Shown here in pieces: positions 40,446 through 48,466 of a DNA stretch of 48,466 nucleotides. Source of the stretch: Pseudomonadota bacterium (GTDB taxonomy: Bacteria > Desulfobacterota > Desulfarculia > Desulfarculales > Desulfarculaceae). Both the position numbers and the translations under genes were made by a program. The stretch is from assembly GCA_018896025.1 (NCBI GenBank), contig JAHIND010000030.1, positions 1-48,466 of the forward strand, read 5' to 3'. Position 1 is the first letter of the stretch. Each line of letters opens with the position of its first letter. Under the pieces are notes generated by a model. The model was not told the origin of the DNA and made no database searches. It saw nothing but the letters and a program-made list of their open reading frames with translations.

Positions 40446-41221
40446 GGGCCACATTTGTCCAGACCAGGAACGTGGCCCGTTTGTGGGAGGTGGTGGACTC
40501 CCTGCACAGTGCTTCTTTGGGCGAGCCCCGCTTGGGCCTGATCTACGGTCCTGCCGGTCGGGGTAAGACTCGGGCGGTGGACACCCTGGCCGCGCGGACT
40601 GGAGCCCTTTACGTGTCCGCAGCCCGGGTATGGACTCCCAACTCAATGCTCAAGACCATCCTGGCCAGTCTGGGCTGCCCGGTCACCAACACCGGTGCCG
40701 GCAATCTGGCCCGAGCGGCGGAGGCCTTATCCGAGCGCTTAGGGGTGCCTTCCCTGGGTAATGGTCTACTGATCATCGATGAAGCAGACTATCTAGCCAA
40801 GGGCACCCAGCCACCGCGCACCCCTCCCCTGCTGGACACGGTCCGAGACCTGCACGACGCCTCGGGTGCTCCCATCTTGCTGGTGGGCATGAACGGCCTG
40901 GCCAGGCTCCTGAGTCAGTTTCCCCAATTCTGGGACCGGGTTCGCATGAGCGAGGAGTTTGCTCCCCTGGTCAGGAAGGAAGTCCTAAGCCTGGCCTCGG
41001 AATTGGCCGGCCTTACCCTGGATGATCAGTCAGCCGAGCAGATCCGCCGAGCCACCAAGGGTAATCTTCGCCAGACCATTCTGCACCTGGCTCGCTTGGA
41101 GGCCCTGGCCAGGGCAGAGGACTCCTCTCGCATAAATCCAGAATGGACCCGTCAGGTGACCACTGAGGTAGCCCGCAGTCGGCTGCGGGCCAGTGGGACC
41201 GGACTCCACAGGGTGAAGTGA
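40442..41221 (+). CDS. Mu-like transposition protein B (AAA ATPase)
   Basis: A 259-residue AAA+ ATPase. Walker A GPAGRGKT is at 36-43 and Walker B LLIIDEAD at 109-116, followed by sensor-type ILLVGMN. MuB binds target DNA, activates MuA and gives target immunity. It is shorter than Mu B (312 residues), lacking a long N-terminal DNA-binding extension. ATG overlaps the transposase stop. Confidence 0.92.
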   Translation: MRATFVQTRNVARLWEVVDSLHSASLGEPRLGLIYGPAGRGKTRAVDTLAARTGALYVSAARVWTPNSMLKTILASLGCPVTNTGAGNLARAAEALSERLGVPSLGNGLLIIDEADYLAKGTQPPRTPPLLDTVRDLHDASGAPILLVGMNGLARLLSQFPQFWDRVRMSEEFAPLVRKEVLSLASELAGLTLDDQSAEQIRRATKGNLRQTILHLARLEALARAEDSSRINPEWTRQVTTEVARSRLRASGTGLHRVK

Positions 41222-41255
41222 TGGCTGCAAAACTGCCGATCAATGGCGACCGGTG

Positions 41256-41717
41256 ATGATCCGGAGATATTTAAGGGAAGTGGGCGGAGAGGCATCGGTG
41301 GGGGATTTATACGAGCACCTGATTGATGGGGCTGGCCAAACCCTCCGTCAGGTGAATCGGGCCCTGGATTATCTGGAAAAGCAGGGGGAGATCATTCTGC
41401 TGCCTGATTGCCGGTGCCGGCTGGTGGAGAAGCAGGACAAGGAATCAACTCCAGCATTACTTTGGAGGGCGGCGCATCAACTGAGCATGCGAGGAGCCTT
41501 TTCCTCCATGGACCTAATGCAAGTGTCTGGGATCAAGCGCTGGAAAACCTATGAATGGCTGCAGGAAATGCGCAAGAGAGGACTGATTCGGGAAGTGGGG
41601 AAGTTTCGCTATCGTTTGGCCAAGGACGCTCCCCACCGTGATGATCCGCCTGCTTTTGGTTGGGCACGGCGGGGAAAGGCCAGGGCAAGTCGGGATCAGG
41701 CTGTAATTGAATGCTGA
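41256..41717 (+). CDS. Winged-helix protein of the Mu-like early operon
   Basis: A 153-residue protein with two small winged-helix-like halves: MIRRYLREVGGEASVGDLYEHLI with LRQVNRALDYLEKQGEIIL, and MDLMQVSGIKRWKTYEWLQEMRKRGLI. No family name comes to mind. It follows muB by 34 bases in the early operon, so it is likely a regulator or accessory of transposition. GTG at 41253 is an alternative start. It is the last gene before the IS5 remnant; no later phage genes follow. Confidence 0.7.
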   Translation: MIRRYLREVGGEASVGDLYEHLIDGAGQTLRQVNRALDYLEKQGEIILLPDCRCRLVEKQDKESTPALLWRAAHQLSMRGAFSSMDLMQVSGIKRWKTYEWLQEMRKRGLIREVGKFRYRLAKDAPHRDDPPAFGWARRGKARASRDQAVIEC

Positions 41718-41803
41718 AATACATAAAAACTAAATGAGTATATGTAAGCCAGGCTAATAGACCTTTGCCTAGCAGTAACAATTGGCTAGCAAATGTTAAG
41801 AAT

Positions 41804-42625
41804 TTATCCGTAAATAGGAGGTACTTTTCTCCAGCAGATGATTGCAGCCGCCAAGTGCAAGAGTGCCTCGTAGCTATCCGCAAACTTCTCATCCCGTACC
41901 AGGAGCTTCCTGAACCTGTTGAACCACGAGTGGGTGACCTCAACCACCCAGCGGCGGTTCTTCCAAGGGCGGCCAAGTCGCCGTTTCTTCCTGCTGACTC
42001 TTGGTGCGTAACCGTGTGAGACGATTTCATCCTGAGCCGGCTGCCCGTCATAGCCCTTATCGGCGTAGAGATAGGGTTTGTCCTGCCCCGGATGAACAAG
42101 CACCACGGCATCAAGAACAGCGACCAGTTGTGAAACATCATGCCTGTTTGCGCCTGTTACGATCAGGGATAGCGGGACGCCAAGCCCGTCCACTAGCAGA
42201 TGTCGCTTGCTTCCGTTTTTTCCCCGGTCAGTGGGGTTGGGTCCGACGGCTTCTTGCGCCAAGGGGGCCTTGACCATTGAACCATCAACGCTTTGCCGCT
42301 TCCAGGCAATACCTTCCATCTCACCGTACTAACACAGACCAGCACGCCAAAGATTCAAGAAGATACCCGCCGTAAGCCATTGGCGGAAATACTTGTGGAC
42401 CGAACTGGCGCTGCCAAATCGCTCCTTGGGCAAAGCCTTCCACTGGCAGCCGGTCCGAAGCACGAACACAACGCCCTCGAAGACCTTGCGGGAGTCCATC
42501 GGCTTGCGGCCGCCACCTGACCTACGTCTATAGACGCTACCATCGCGGCGCATGCGCTTAGGGATAAGTGGCTAAACTCGCAGCCAGAAATCGTCAGATA
42601 CTTCCCATGAGCGGACTTTGGCCAT
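41804..42625 (-). pseudogene. IS5-family transposase interrupted by two amber codons
   Basis: A 273-codon frame starting MAKVRSWEVSDDFWLRV is open from 42625 to 41804 except for TAG at 42572-42574 (before PLIPKR) and TAG at 42329-42331 (before YGEMEGIAW). It has the usual IS5-family landmarks: GGGRKPMDSRKVFEG, RTGCQWKALP, the DGSMVKAPLAQEAVGPNPTDR Asp, LYADKGYDGQP with the second Asp, and WVVEVTHSWFNRFRKLL with the Glu. At the first TAG the family normally has Glu, so a single GAG to TAG change would explain it. No frameshift is present. Confidence 0.85.
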
Positions 42626-42687
42626 GGCGCACCTCCCAAGGTCACATTAGGAAAGTTCGGCCAACATGTTAATTTAATTGCGGATAA
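41804..42687 (-). mobile_element. IS5-family insertion sequence with decayed transposase
   Basis: The transposase gene is bounded by short imperfect inverted repeats: TTATCCGTAAATA at 41804 and, in reverse, TTATCCGCAATTA ending at 42687. The first repeat includes the transposase stop codon, as often in this family. No clear target duplication. It sits just right of the Mu-like operon and may have hit that element's right end. Confidence 0.65.
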
Positions 42688-42894
42688 GCATGTAATTTAT
42701 GCCCGAACGCCAGGATCGACACTTGCAGGACCTCAGAGTGCATTTTTTGACCGAGACTCACAAATGAGCATAGCCCGGGTATGCAAACCCGCAGTTGACC
42801 ATGGGGTAATGAATGAATTAACTTGTGAATGACAAGGCTTAATGCTCTCTGGGGGGGAAACTATGACAGGCTTTTTAACCCACCAGATTCGAAG

Positions 42895-44193
42895 TCAATC
42901 ATCGGGAATTAGAATATCTGAGCTACGCCCTACTGAAGCCAGTGGCGATGAAAATATCCAGTTGAATACAGCGTTCACCCGATGCGCATGATTGACTGAT
43001 TGTTTTAGCGATTGATCTCGTCTGATTAACCCAATTTGAACAACAGTATAATAGGCAATAATATGCCAGATACGCAACAAATAATACAGATATAACCTCG
43101 GGCTTGAAATGGCCACTGCATATGTGCGAGCAATATCCTCCCTTGGTGGAAAAGCTCTCTTTAGGACGGCTTTTGCCTTGCCTTTAACCCCTTTGATTCT
43201 TTTTATTTTGGCAAATTGGTCATTTGCAAGTCCAAGGAGTGGATCCAATGGGCTTATGTTAAAAATATGTTCCTTAATTTCATTTGCAAAATAACGCTGA
43301 AAATCATTCGGTTTTAAATTAGCCATTACATTATTAGGCGGAGTAATCCCAAGCATTTCCTGCGCAAGTAGTAACATTAGGTATACGCACCTATTGGCTC
43401 CCCATTGATAAGATTTATCTATTGCCAATTGCCAGTCGAATTTACCTCCTGAGCGCTTTATTAATCCGGATATATCACACAGAGAAATCAACGGAAAACC
43501 CGACTTAATATGGGAACATGCATGAGTACATAAATGTAAAAACAAATCTTCCGGGGAAAGAACCCCGACTTCAACATCACAGATATTGACAAGACACGCT
43601 CTCTCCCACAACCCTTCTGTATTTACCTTAATGGTGCTGTCTGGAGTTACTATATCCCAATGTAATTCTATCGTCGTCCCTCTTGCATTAGTGAATGGTG
43701 GTAAATGATGGTGCGTCTCTAACTTTTTTTCCCATGCAGCATAGTATGGCTCATAGCCAAGGCCCAAAAGAATCCTTCCCGCACTAACCAAGTTTTCCTT
43801 TTTTACTAAGAGATCGACATCGCACATTGGTCGCAAGGCAATATCGCCATAAATATTTTTTGCGAGTGAAAAGCCCTTAAGCGCAATGACTGGAAGTAGA
43901 TTATCGGATAGAATTTTAATATATTTTGATACATCAAAAAAGAGGGTAGTGTTAAAGGTAGCAGTATCCCTGTATGATTGCCTGAGTTTGTTTCTTACAT
44001 TAACTGTTACTATTTCAGTCGAAATATTGCGAGTTTTAATCTCCCTGTATAACAATCCACCTACATTCAAACGCAAGGCACAATCTGCCAGACTCTCCCC
44101 GTCATCCGACGTCAGTTTGTCCATACTGGAGTTGGGGATTTCTCGTCCTGAAAGAAATGAACATAAGAGCATGCCAGTTTCCAAATTGTCCAT
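42895..44193 (-). CDS. Nucleotidyltransferase-family protein (PF14907-like)
   Basis: A 432-residue protein. The nucleotidyltransferase fold is shown by VIALKGFSLAKNIYGD followed by LRPMCDVDLLVKKENL with the metal-binding Asp pair, then IELHWDI. Proteins of this kind occur in gene clusters for modified peptides and envelope polysaccharides, where their chemistry is mostly undetermined. It is the last gene of the cassette, 20 bases after the ABC exporter gene. The gene is visibly more A+T-rich than the rest of the window, so it has a different origin or is recently acquired. Confidence 0.8.
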   Translation of the reverse strand: MDNLETGMLLCSFLSGREIPNSSMDKLTSDDGESLADCALRLNVGGLLYREIKTRNISTEIVTVNVRNKLRQSYRDTATFNTTLFFDVSKYIKILSDNLLPVIALKGFSLAKNIYGDIALRPMCDVDLLVKKENLVSAGRILLGLGYEPYYAAWEKKLETHHHLPPFTNARGTTIELHWDIVTPDSTIKVNTEGLWERACLVNICDVEVGVLSPEDLFLHLCTHACSHIKSGFPLISLCDISGLIKRSGGKFDWQLAIDKSYQWGANRCVYLMLLLAQEMLGITPPNNVMANLKPNDFQRYFANEIKEHIFNISPLDPLLGLANDQFAKIKRIKGVKGKAKAVLKRAFPPREDIARTYAVAISSPRLYLYYLLRIWHIIAYYTVVQIGLIRRDQSLKQSVNHAHRVNAVFNWIFSSPLASVGRSSDILIPDD

Positions 44194-44213
44194 GTTAACT
44201 CCAGGATTAGTGG

Positions 44214-46034
44214 TTAACGATAGGATTGGGCTTGCCGCTCAAATAGTTCAGCGTAAACACCTTGATAGCTCATTAATTCATGGTGAGTGCCATTTTCGAT
44301 TACGTTGCCTTGTTTTAGGACATAAATCCGGTCAGCCATCCGAACGGTGGAAAAACGATGACTGATCAGAATGGCTGTGCGACCTGAAATTAGTTGGCGA
44401 AAACTTTTAAATGCCTCATATTCTGCCTTGGCATCCATGGAGCTTGTAGGTTCGTCAAGGACGATGACCTGGGCGTCGCGCATGAACGCGCGTGCCAGCG
44501 CCACTTTTTGCCATTGACCAATGCTCAGTTCCTCTCCGTCTTCGAACCACTTTCCCAAAATCGTCTCGTAACCATGAGGCAACGAGTTAATTAGATCGTC
44601 AGCTCCCGAGAGACGCGCCGCTGCCAAAACGCGCTCATGGTCTGGTGGCAAATCAGTATTTCCAAACCAAATATTCTCTCTAGCTGATAAATGGTAGTGA
44701 GCGTAATCCTGAAAAATTATGGCGATTTCTTTTCGTAAAGCCTTCGTGTCAAACTGGCGCAAGTCTGTACCGTCCAGGGTAATGCTCCCACCTGTGGGAT
44801 CATAAAAACGACACAACAACTTGATCAAGGTTGTCTTGCCGGAGCCATTTTCGCCGACCAAAGCCACCACTTCTCCCGGCTTAATAGTCAGCGAGATATC
44901 CTCAAAAACATCTCTAGTGCCTCCGGGGTACTTAAAACTAACGTGGTTTATGGCGATGCCACGTTGCATCGTGCGAGGCACGGGTACGGGATCGACCGAT
45001 TCGACAACGGTACGTTTAAGATCAAGAAATTCATATAAATTTGTTAGGAAAAGGTTATCTTCATACAGACCTCCCAGACTGCTCAATAACCCCTGGAAAA
45101 ACCCCTGAAGGCGTTGGAATGCCTGATAATACATCACCAAATCTCCTAATGTAATTTTCCCCCATATCGCCTCATAAGCAAGGTAAGCATACGAGCCGTA
45201 GATTGCCGTGGTTGCAAAGGACTGAGCCGCAAAATCAGCGATACTACGCCTGCGCGTGATGGCAAGTCTTCCCTTGCGGAGTTTCTTTCGAATTTCGCTA
45301 AACCGGCTCATGAACAGAGGCCCGAGGTTAAACAGGCGAACTTCCTTGGCGTGGCTGCTGTCGGTGAGCATCCAATTGAGGTAGCCAGCTTGCCGTTCCG
45401 TGGATGTCTGCTCACGTTGCCAGCGATACATCTTGCCAGTGTATTTTATTCTCACTACTGAACCGGAAATGACAGCGGTGAATAGTATTATCGCAATTAC
45501 CCAATTAAATGATAAGACCAAGCCACCTATTGCCAGCAGCGAGATTCCATGCTGGCCGATTTGGGCCAATCCATTCACGATACTGATGGGCCGATGGGGG
45601 GCCTCGCGTTGGGCGCGATGAAGTGTGTCGTAGTATTTCGCGCTTTCGTAATACTCCAGATCGACCTCTATAGATTTGGCGAGCAGGACGTCGTTCATGT
45701 GATCCGTGACGACAAAGGCCTGCCACTCGCTTATCAGTCCCGCTACCGAACGGACCAAGGTAGCAAACAGCGTCACTGCGGCCATAAGAGCAATGATCCA
45801 AAGCACATGTACTATAGCCGCTTCTTTATCAGGGGCCTTCAGACCTGCGGTTACAGCGTCCACCATGAGCTTCATCAGATACAGGGGCAGTAAAGGCAAT
45901 ACCCCCAGGACCACAATGAGCACCCCGTGCGCGATAGTCCATCCTTTGGCGCTTTGCCAGACAAAGCGCAAGGCTCGGCCAAGATGCAGCGCACGCTGGA
46001 TCTTCTGCTTTATAGACTTAGGATTTTCTTGCAT
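44214..46034 (-). CDS. ABC exporter (fused membrane and ATPase domains)
   Basis: A 606-residue half-transporter. Six membrane segments lie in residues 33-330, and the ATPase has Walker A GENGSGKT at 394-401, signature LSIGQ (one change from LSGGQ), Walker B QVIVLDEPTSSMD and the H-loop ILISHRFS. There is no N-terminal peptidase C39 domain, so it would export a mature product and depend on another protease. In the cassette it is the likely exporter of the modified peptide. Confidence 0.9.
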   Translation of the reverse strand: MQENPKSIKQKIQRALHLGRALRFVWQSAKGWTIAHGVLIVVLGVLPLLPLYLMKLMVDAVTAGLKAPDKEAAIVHVLWIIALMAAVTLFATLVRSVAGLISEWQAFVVTDHMNDVLLAKSIEVDLEYYESAKYYDTLHRAQREAPHRPISIVNGLAQIGQHGISLLAIGGLVLSFNWVIAIILFTAVISGSVVRIKYTGKMYRWQREQTSTERQAGYLNWMLTDSSHAKEVRLFNLGPLFMSRFSEIRKKLRKGRLAITRRRSIADFAAQSFATTAIYGSYAYLAYEAIWGKITLGDLVMYYQAFQRLQGFFQGLLSSLGGLYEDNLFLTNLYEFLDLKRTVVESVDPVPVPRTMQRGIAINHVSFKYPGGTRDVFEDISLTIKPGEVVALVGENGSGKTTLIKLLCRFYDPTGGSITLDGTDLRQFDTKALRKEIAIIFQDYAHYHLSARENIWFGNTDLPPDHERVLAAARLSGADDLINSLPHGYETILGKWFEDGEELSIGQWQKVALARAFMRDAQVIVLDEPTSSMDAKAEYEAFKSFRQLISGRTAILISHRFSTVRMADRIYVLKQGNVIENGTHHELMSYQGVYAELFERQAQSYR

Positions 46035-46046
46035 AATAACCGCGGC

Positions 46047-47657
46047 TTAAGCTGATATTTGCGACTTAGATTCGGATTCATCGTCGCGGCGGGTTTGCCA
46101 CCGTTCTGCACAGTGGCTATTCTCAAGCGCCTGTTCGATATCTTGCCAGAAGGCGCCAGTCATACTGATATGAAGCAAATGCGCCGGTATCACCCGGGCC
46201 AAGGCGCAAAGGTTATTGAACTGTTCCATATGCAGAGCGTGGAGTTCCTCTTTGGTTAAGCCCGGGCACATGAACATTGAGGCTTGCCTAACACACTCCC
46301 CTATAAGGCTCACTGCCCGCCCTGAGCCTAACCGTTCCACCCGGTCTTCTGCCGCCTGGTCCAAAATATAGATGCCCTTGACCGGCACAGCTCTTTGTAC
46401 GTCCCAAGCACCGCCCGGCCCTCCGTCCTGGAAACGGCTCCACGTGGGCCAGGGGTGCGCCCAGTAATTGCCAAGCGGGTCCCGCGCCACCAGCGTGGTA
46501 TCGTCGCACAGTGAGCGCCAGTGGGCTGGGAGCCTATTGCTGGCAGTGGTTTTGCCCGTACCGCCAGGAGCAGCCAAGATCACACCGATGCCGTCCCGTT
46601 CAGCGAGTGCACCGTGTATGAGTACTCCTCCTTGGGACTGCGCTTCGCGAGCCAAGACAAGCGATAATCTCACTAGATTTACAAACGGGCCGCCCCAGTG
46701 ATCGGATGGACTCAGAATGCAAACAACAACGCCGTGCCTTTGGGATGCCAACGGCACATAACAATCCGCGGCGGACGAATGCGCATCAACCTGGACGAGA
46801 AGTCGGCATTGCTTATCCTTATGGGAGGGTTTGCCTACATTTGTGGTAACGCTTAACCGCATAGCGCTTCCCAATTGTGCAACGATGGACGCGGCTTCCT
46901 CGGTCCCGGCTGAAATTACCCAATGAGTCCCATCCGCCAAGACCAAGTCATACATAACCTCCTGCGTCAGTATATGGTTTTTGGCTAGCTGCTCCGCCAA
47001 AGCCTGACGGTTGGGTCGGCCCTTATCCCGCTGCCCCTGAAGCATCTTCCCATCCACAATCAATTGAAATGGGCGTTGAATTTGCCATTGATCCCGTTGA
47101 TCGTCGTAGCGCCCAATGATTTGCTGTCCCAGCAGAAGCTGAAATTGATCCCGGCCCTGGACTTTGAAAGCGACAACTCGCGGCCGTAGTGGGGCCGGCA
47201 ACAACCAGGCGAGCCTCCCCCAGTGAGACAAGGCCTGATATAGGGGATGGAGCAGAGGAGACACGCCACGGTCGAGTACACGCCGGCAGCCAAGCCAGAG
47301 GCTTGTCAAGCGGCCCAGAAACCCTCCAGCTATCCTCCGCCGCTTCTGGCCACGCCAGGCGGCCACCACTTGGCCCTGAATCCTCTCGGGCGGCAAAAGG
47401 AAATCATCCTCTTGAGTGTTGTTGTCACCGAGCGTGGATATTCCTGCGGGGCTTACCCTGACAACGCGGTGTACGACCAGTTGATCAGTCTCCGGTGACA
47501 GAAAAAGAGCCACATCGCCAACCCGCAAGGGCCTGCCCTCATAAGGCATGATCTCCATGATCTCCGGCTCACGCAGAGTCGGATTCATGCTGGAGCCATC
47601 ATAAGCAGCAAAGAAAATGGCCCCAGATTTATTCCCAGCACAATTTTTTAACGGCAT
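46047..47657 (-). CDS. Fusion of ER-type signal peptidase domain and HPr-kinase-like domain
   Basis: A 536-residue two-domain protein. Residues 15-105 form an S26/S24-like peptidase: GSSMNPTL with Ser23, LVVHRVVRV with His63 and GDNN at 78-80. A His in place of Lys is the Ser/His dyad of ER-type (SipW-like) signal peptidases. After a link (105-340), an HPr-kinase-like ATP site follows: APGGTGKTT at 363-371, then CDDTTLV. It is 31 bases after the radical SAM gene. HPrK-like proteins in such cassettes (ScmC in SynChlorMet loci; lasso-peptide kinases) act in peptide tailoring; a combined leader-cleaving and phosphoryl-transfer role is my inference. Confidence 0.8.
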   Translation of the reverse strand: MPLKNCAGNKSGAIFFAAYDGSSMNPTLREPEIMEIMPYEGRPLRVGDVALFLSPETDQLVVHRVVRVSPAGISTLGDNNTQEDDFLLPPERIQGQVVAAWRGQKRRRIAGGFLGRLTSLWLGCRRVLDRGVSPLLHPLYQALSHWGRLAWLLPAPLRPRVVAFKVQGRDQFQLLLGQQIIGRYDDQRDQWQIQRPFQLIVDGKMLQGQRDKGRPNRQALAEQLAKNHILTQEVMYDLVLADGTHWVISAGTEEAASIVAQLGSAMRLSVTTNVGKPSHKDKQCRLLVQVDAHSSAADCYVPLASQRHGVVVCILSPSDHWGGPFVNLVRLSLVLAREAQSQGGVLIHGALAERDGIGVILAAPGGTGKTTASNRLPAHWRSLCDDTTLVARDPLGNYWAHPWPTWSRFQDGGPGGAWDVQRAVPVKGIYILDQAAEDRVERLGSGRAVSLIGECVRQASMFMCPGLTKEELHALHMEQFNNLCALARVIPAHLLHISMTGAFWQDIEQALENSHCAERWQTRRDDESESKSQISA

Positions 47658-47688
47658 TGGCGATAGTCACAAGTTGGTACCGTGTGGG

Positions 47689-48466
47689 TCATTTCGCCAG
47701 GCGTGAAGCTGGAAACAATCCAGCGTTATTGGCTTGTTCGCAAAACCAGTATGGCGCCCACAGGGTGCCCTTGCTGTAGTAGTTTTGGGCTACGCATGCG
47801 CCCAGGCATTGCTCCTTCATCAAGCAGAGGCCGCAGACCCCTTCCAATCTTTCGGGCAGGCCCTCGCGCAGAGCCTTTAAAATGGCGTTATCTCGCCACA
47901 CATCTTCCAGGTTGGCCTCGCCTACCGCTCCAAAGATCAGATCCGGAACCTGCTCGCCTATGCCGCACAAGGCATAGTGCCCGCTGGCGATGACGCCCAA
48001 AATGCCAAAGATCCCGCAGGCTCCACACCCATTTCCACTGGCTATGCGCTTGAGATTTTTAAAGGCATGCGGGTGATGAAAAAATATGTCTACCTTGGCC
48101 TGGGGCGCCAGTACCTGTTCCACATACCGCCCCACCTCAATGAGGCGGGCTATAGTCAAGGCCTCTTGGGCTTCATGCAGCTTTTCGCCTCGCGCGGTGG
48201 GCTGCACCACGTTGAATTTGAGTGAGGAGGCGCCCAGTTCCTCGGCCATTCGCACCATGTCATCCACTTGGTCAACGTTTTTGCGCATCAACGAGAAAAT
48301 TATCTGGGGCTTGGTGCCGGTGGCAACAAGGTTGCGCACCGCCTGCCGGGCCGCATCAAAGGACCCCGGCACACCACGAATCCAATCGTGGGTGGCTGCA
48401 TCGGTTCCGTCTAGGCTTATGGATACAGATCGGTTGGGACATTTGGCGATCTCGGCGGAAATCTCC
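47689..48466 (-). CDS. Radical SAM/SPASM protein, C-terminal part, cut by window edge
   Basis: About 258 residues are visible, with the frame open to the window end. SVSISLDGTDAATHDWIRG is a core radical SAM strand segment, and the C-terminal SPASM domain binds extra iron-sulfur clusters through CGACGIFG, YALCGIGE, CGLCLMKEQCLGACVA and WFCEQ. The CxxxCxxC that binds SAM is beyond the edge. SPASM proteins modify ribosomal peptides (for example PqqE, MftC). The block GIFGILGVIASGHYALCGIG recalls ScmF/ScmE proteins of SynChlorMet cassettes, by memory only. Confidence 0.88.
   Translation of the reverse strand, partial: EISAEIAKCPNRSVSISLDGTDAATHDWIRGVPGSFDAARQAVRNLVATGTKPQIIFSLMRKNVDQVDDMVRMAEELGASSLKFNVVQPTARGEKLHEAQEALTIARLIEVGRYVEQVLAPQAKVDIFFHHPHAFKNLKRIASGNGCGACGIFGILGVIASGHYALCGIGEQVPDLIFGAVGEANLEDVWRDNAILKALREGLPERLEGVCGLCLMKEQCLGACVAQNYYSKGTLWAPYWFCEQANNAGLFPASRLAK

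Noticed and set aside
41221..41256. 11-codon ORF (MAAKLPINGDR) directly after muB
   Set aside because: Too short to support; probably a by-product of the spacer, though it overlaps the next start codon.

Overview
The window looks like chromosomal DNA from an anaerobic, high-GC bacterium, most likely a Desulfobacterota (delta-proteobacterial) fatty- or aromatic-acid degrader. This is inferred from gene content: many CoA-thioester enzymes of beta-oxidation type, two unrelated TRAP carboxylate importers, a sigma-54 activator, a selenocysteine-tRNA fragment and a radical SAM/SPASM peptide-type cassette. I cannot name the species.

Positions 1-24106 hold native-looking catabolic DNA, all on the minus strand. 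The first operon (read from 11766 down past position 1) encodes a crotonase, an acyl-CoA synthetase, an acyl-CoA dehydrogenase, a GctAB-type CoA-transferase, a DctPQM TRAP importer, a thiolase, an enoyl-CoA hydratase, a short-chain dehydrogenase and a second thiolase cut by the window edge. Together these could import a carboxylic acid, activate it with CoA and beta-oxidise it. The operon is preceded by a good -24/-12 promoter, an 18-bp perfect palindrome, a set of 9-bp repeats and a gene for a PAS-type sigma-54 activator. After a GntR/FCD regulator comes the second operon (24106 down to 14753): cupin, TAXI-type binding protein, fused TRAP permease, alpha-methylacyl-CoA racemase-like protein, biotin-dependent carboxyltransferase subunit, acyl-CoA dehydrogenase and acyl-CoA synthetase.

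At 24504-24568 lies the 3' half of a tRNA-Sec gene, cut exactly at the anticodon loop. This is the expected footprint of an integrative element that extends to the right. Beyond it gene order and strand become mixed: an ECF sigma module leading into a MacA-MacB-outer membrane factor efflux operon (25157-31796, plus strand), then a DUF347 membrane protein, a histidine kinase, a response regulator and a PepSY-like secreted protein (32156-35603, minus strand).

Positions 35.8-42.7 kb are layered mobile DNA: an internally deleted IS3-family element, the 3' end of a tyrosine recombinase gene, then the early region of a Mu-like transposable element (repressor, Ner-like protein, MuA, MuB, winged-helix protein) with no head or tail genes, followed by an IS5-family element whose transposase frame is broken only by two amber codons. 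The repressor has lost the nucleophilic serine of its S24 peptidase domain.

The right end (42.9-48.5 kb, minus strand) is a peptide-modification-like cassette: radical SAM/SPASM protein (cut by the edge), a fusion of an ER-type (Ser/His) signal peptidase domain with an HPr-kinase-like domain, an ABC exporter and a nucleotidyltransferase. It resembles the cassettes called SynChlorMet and related HPrK/nucleotidyltransferase RiPP loci. The precursor and any PqqD-like partner are not in the window and would be expected to the right. This cassette and the Mu-like element are the most interesting parts.
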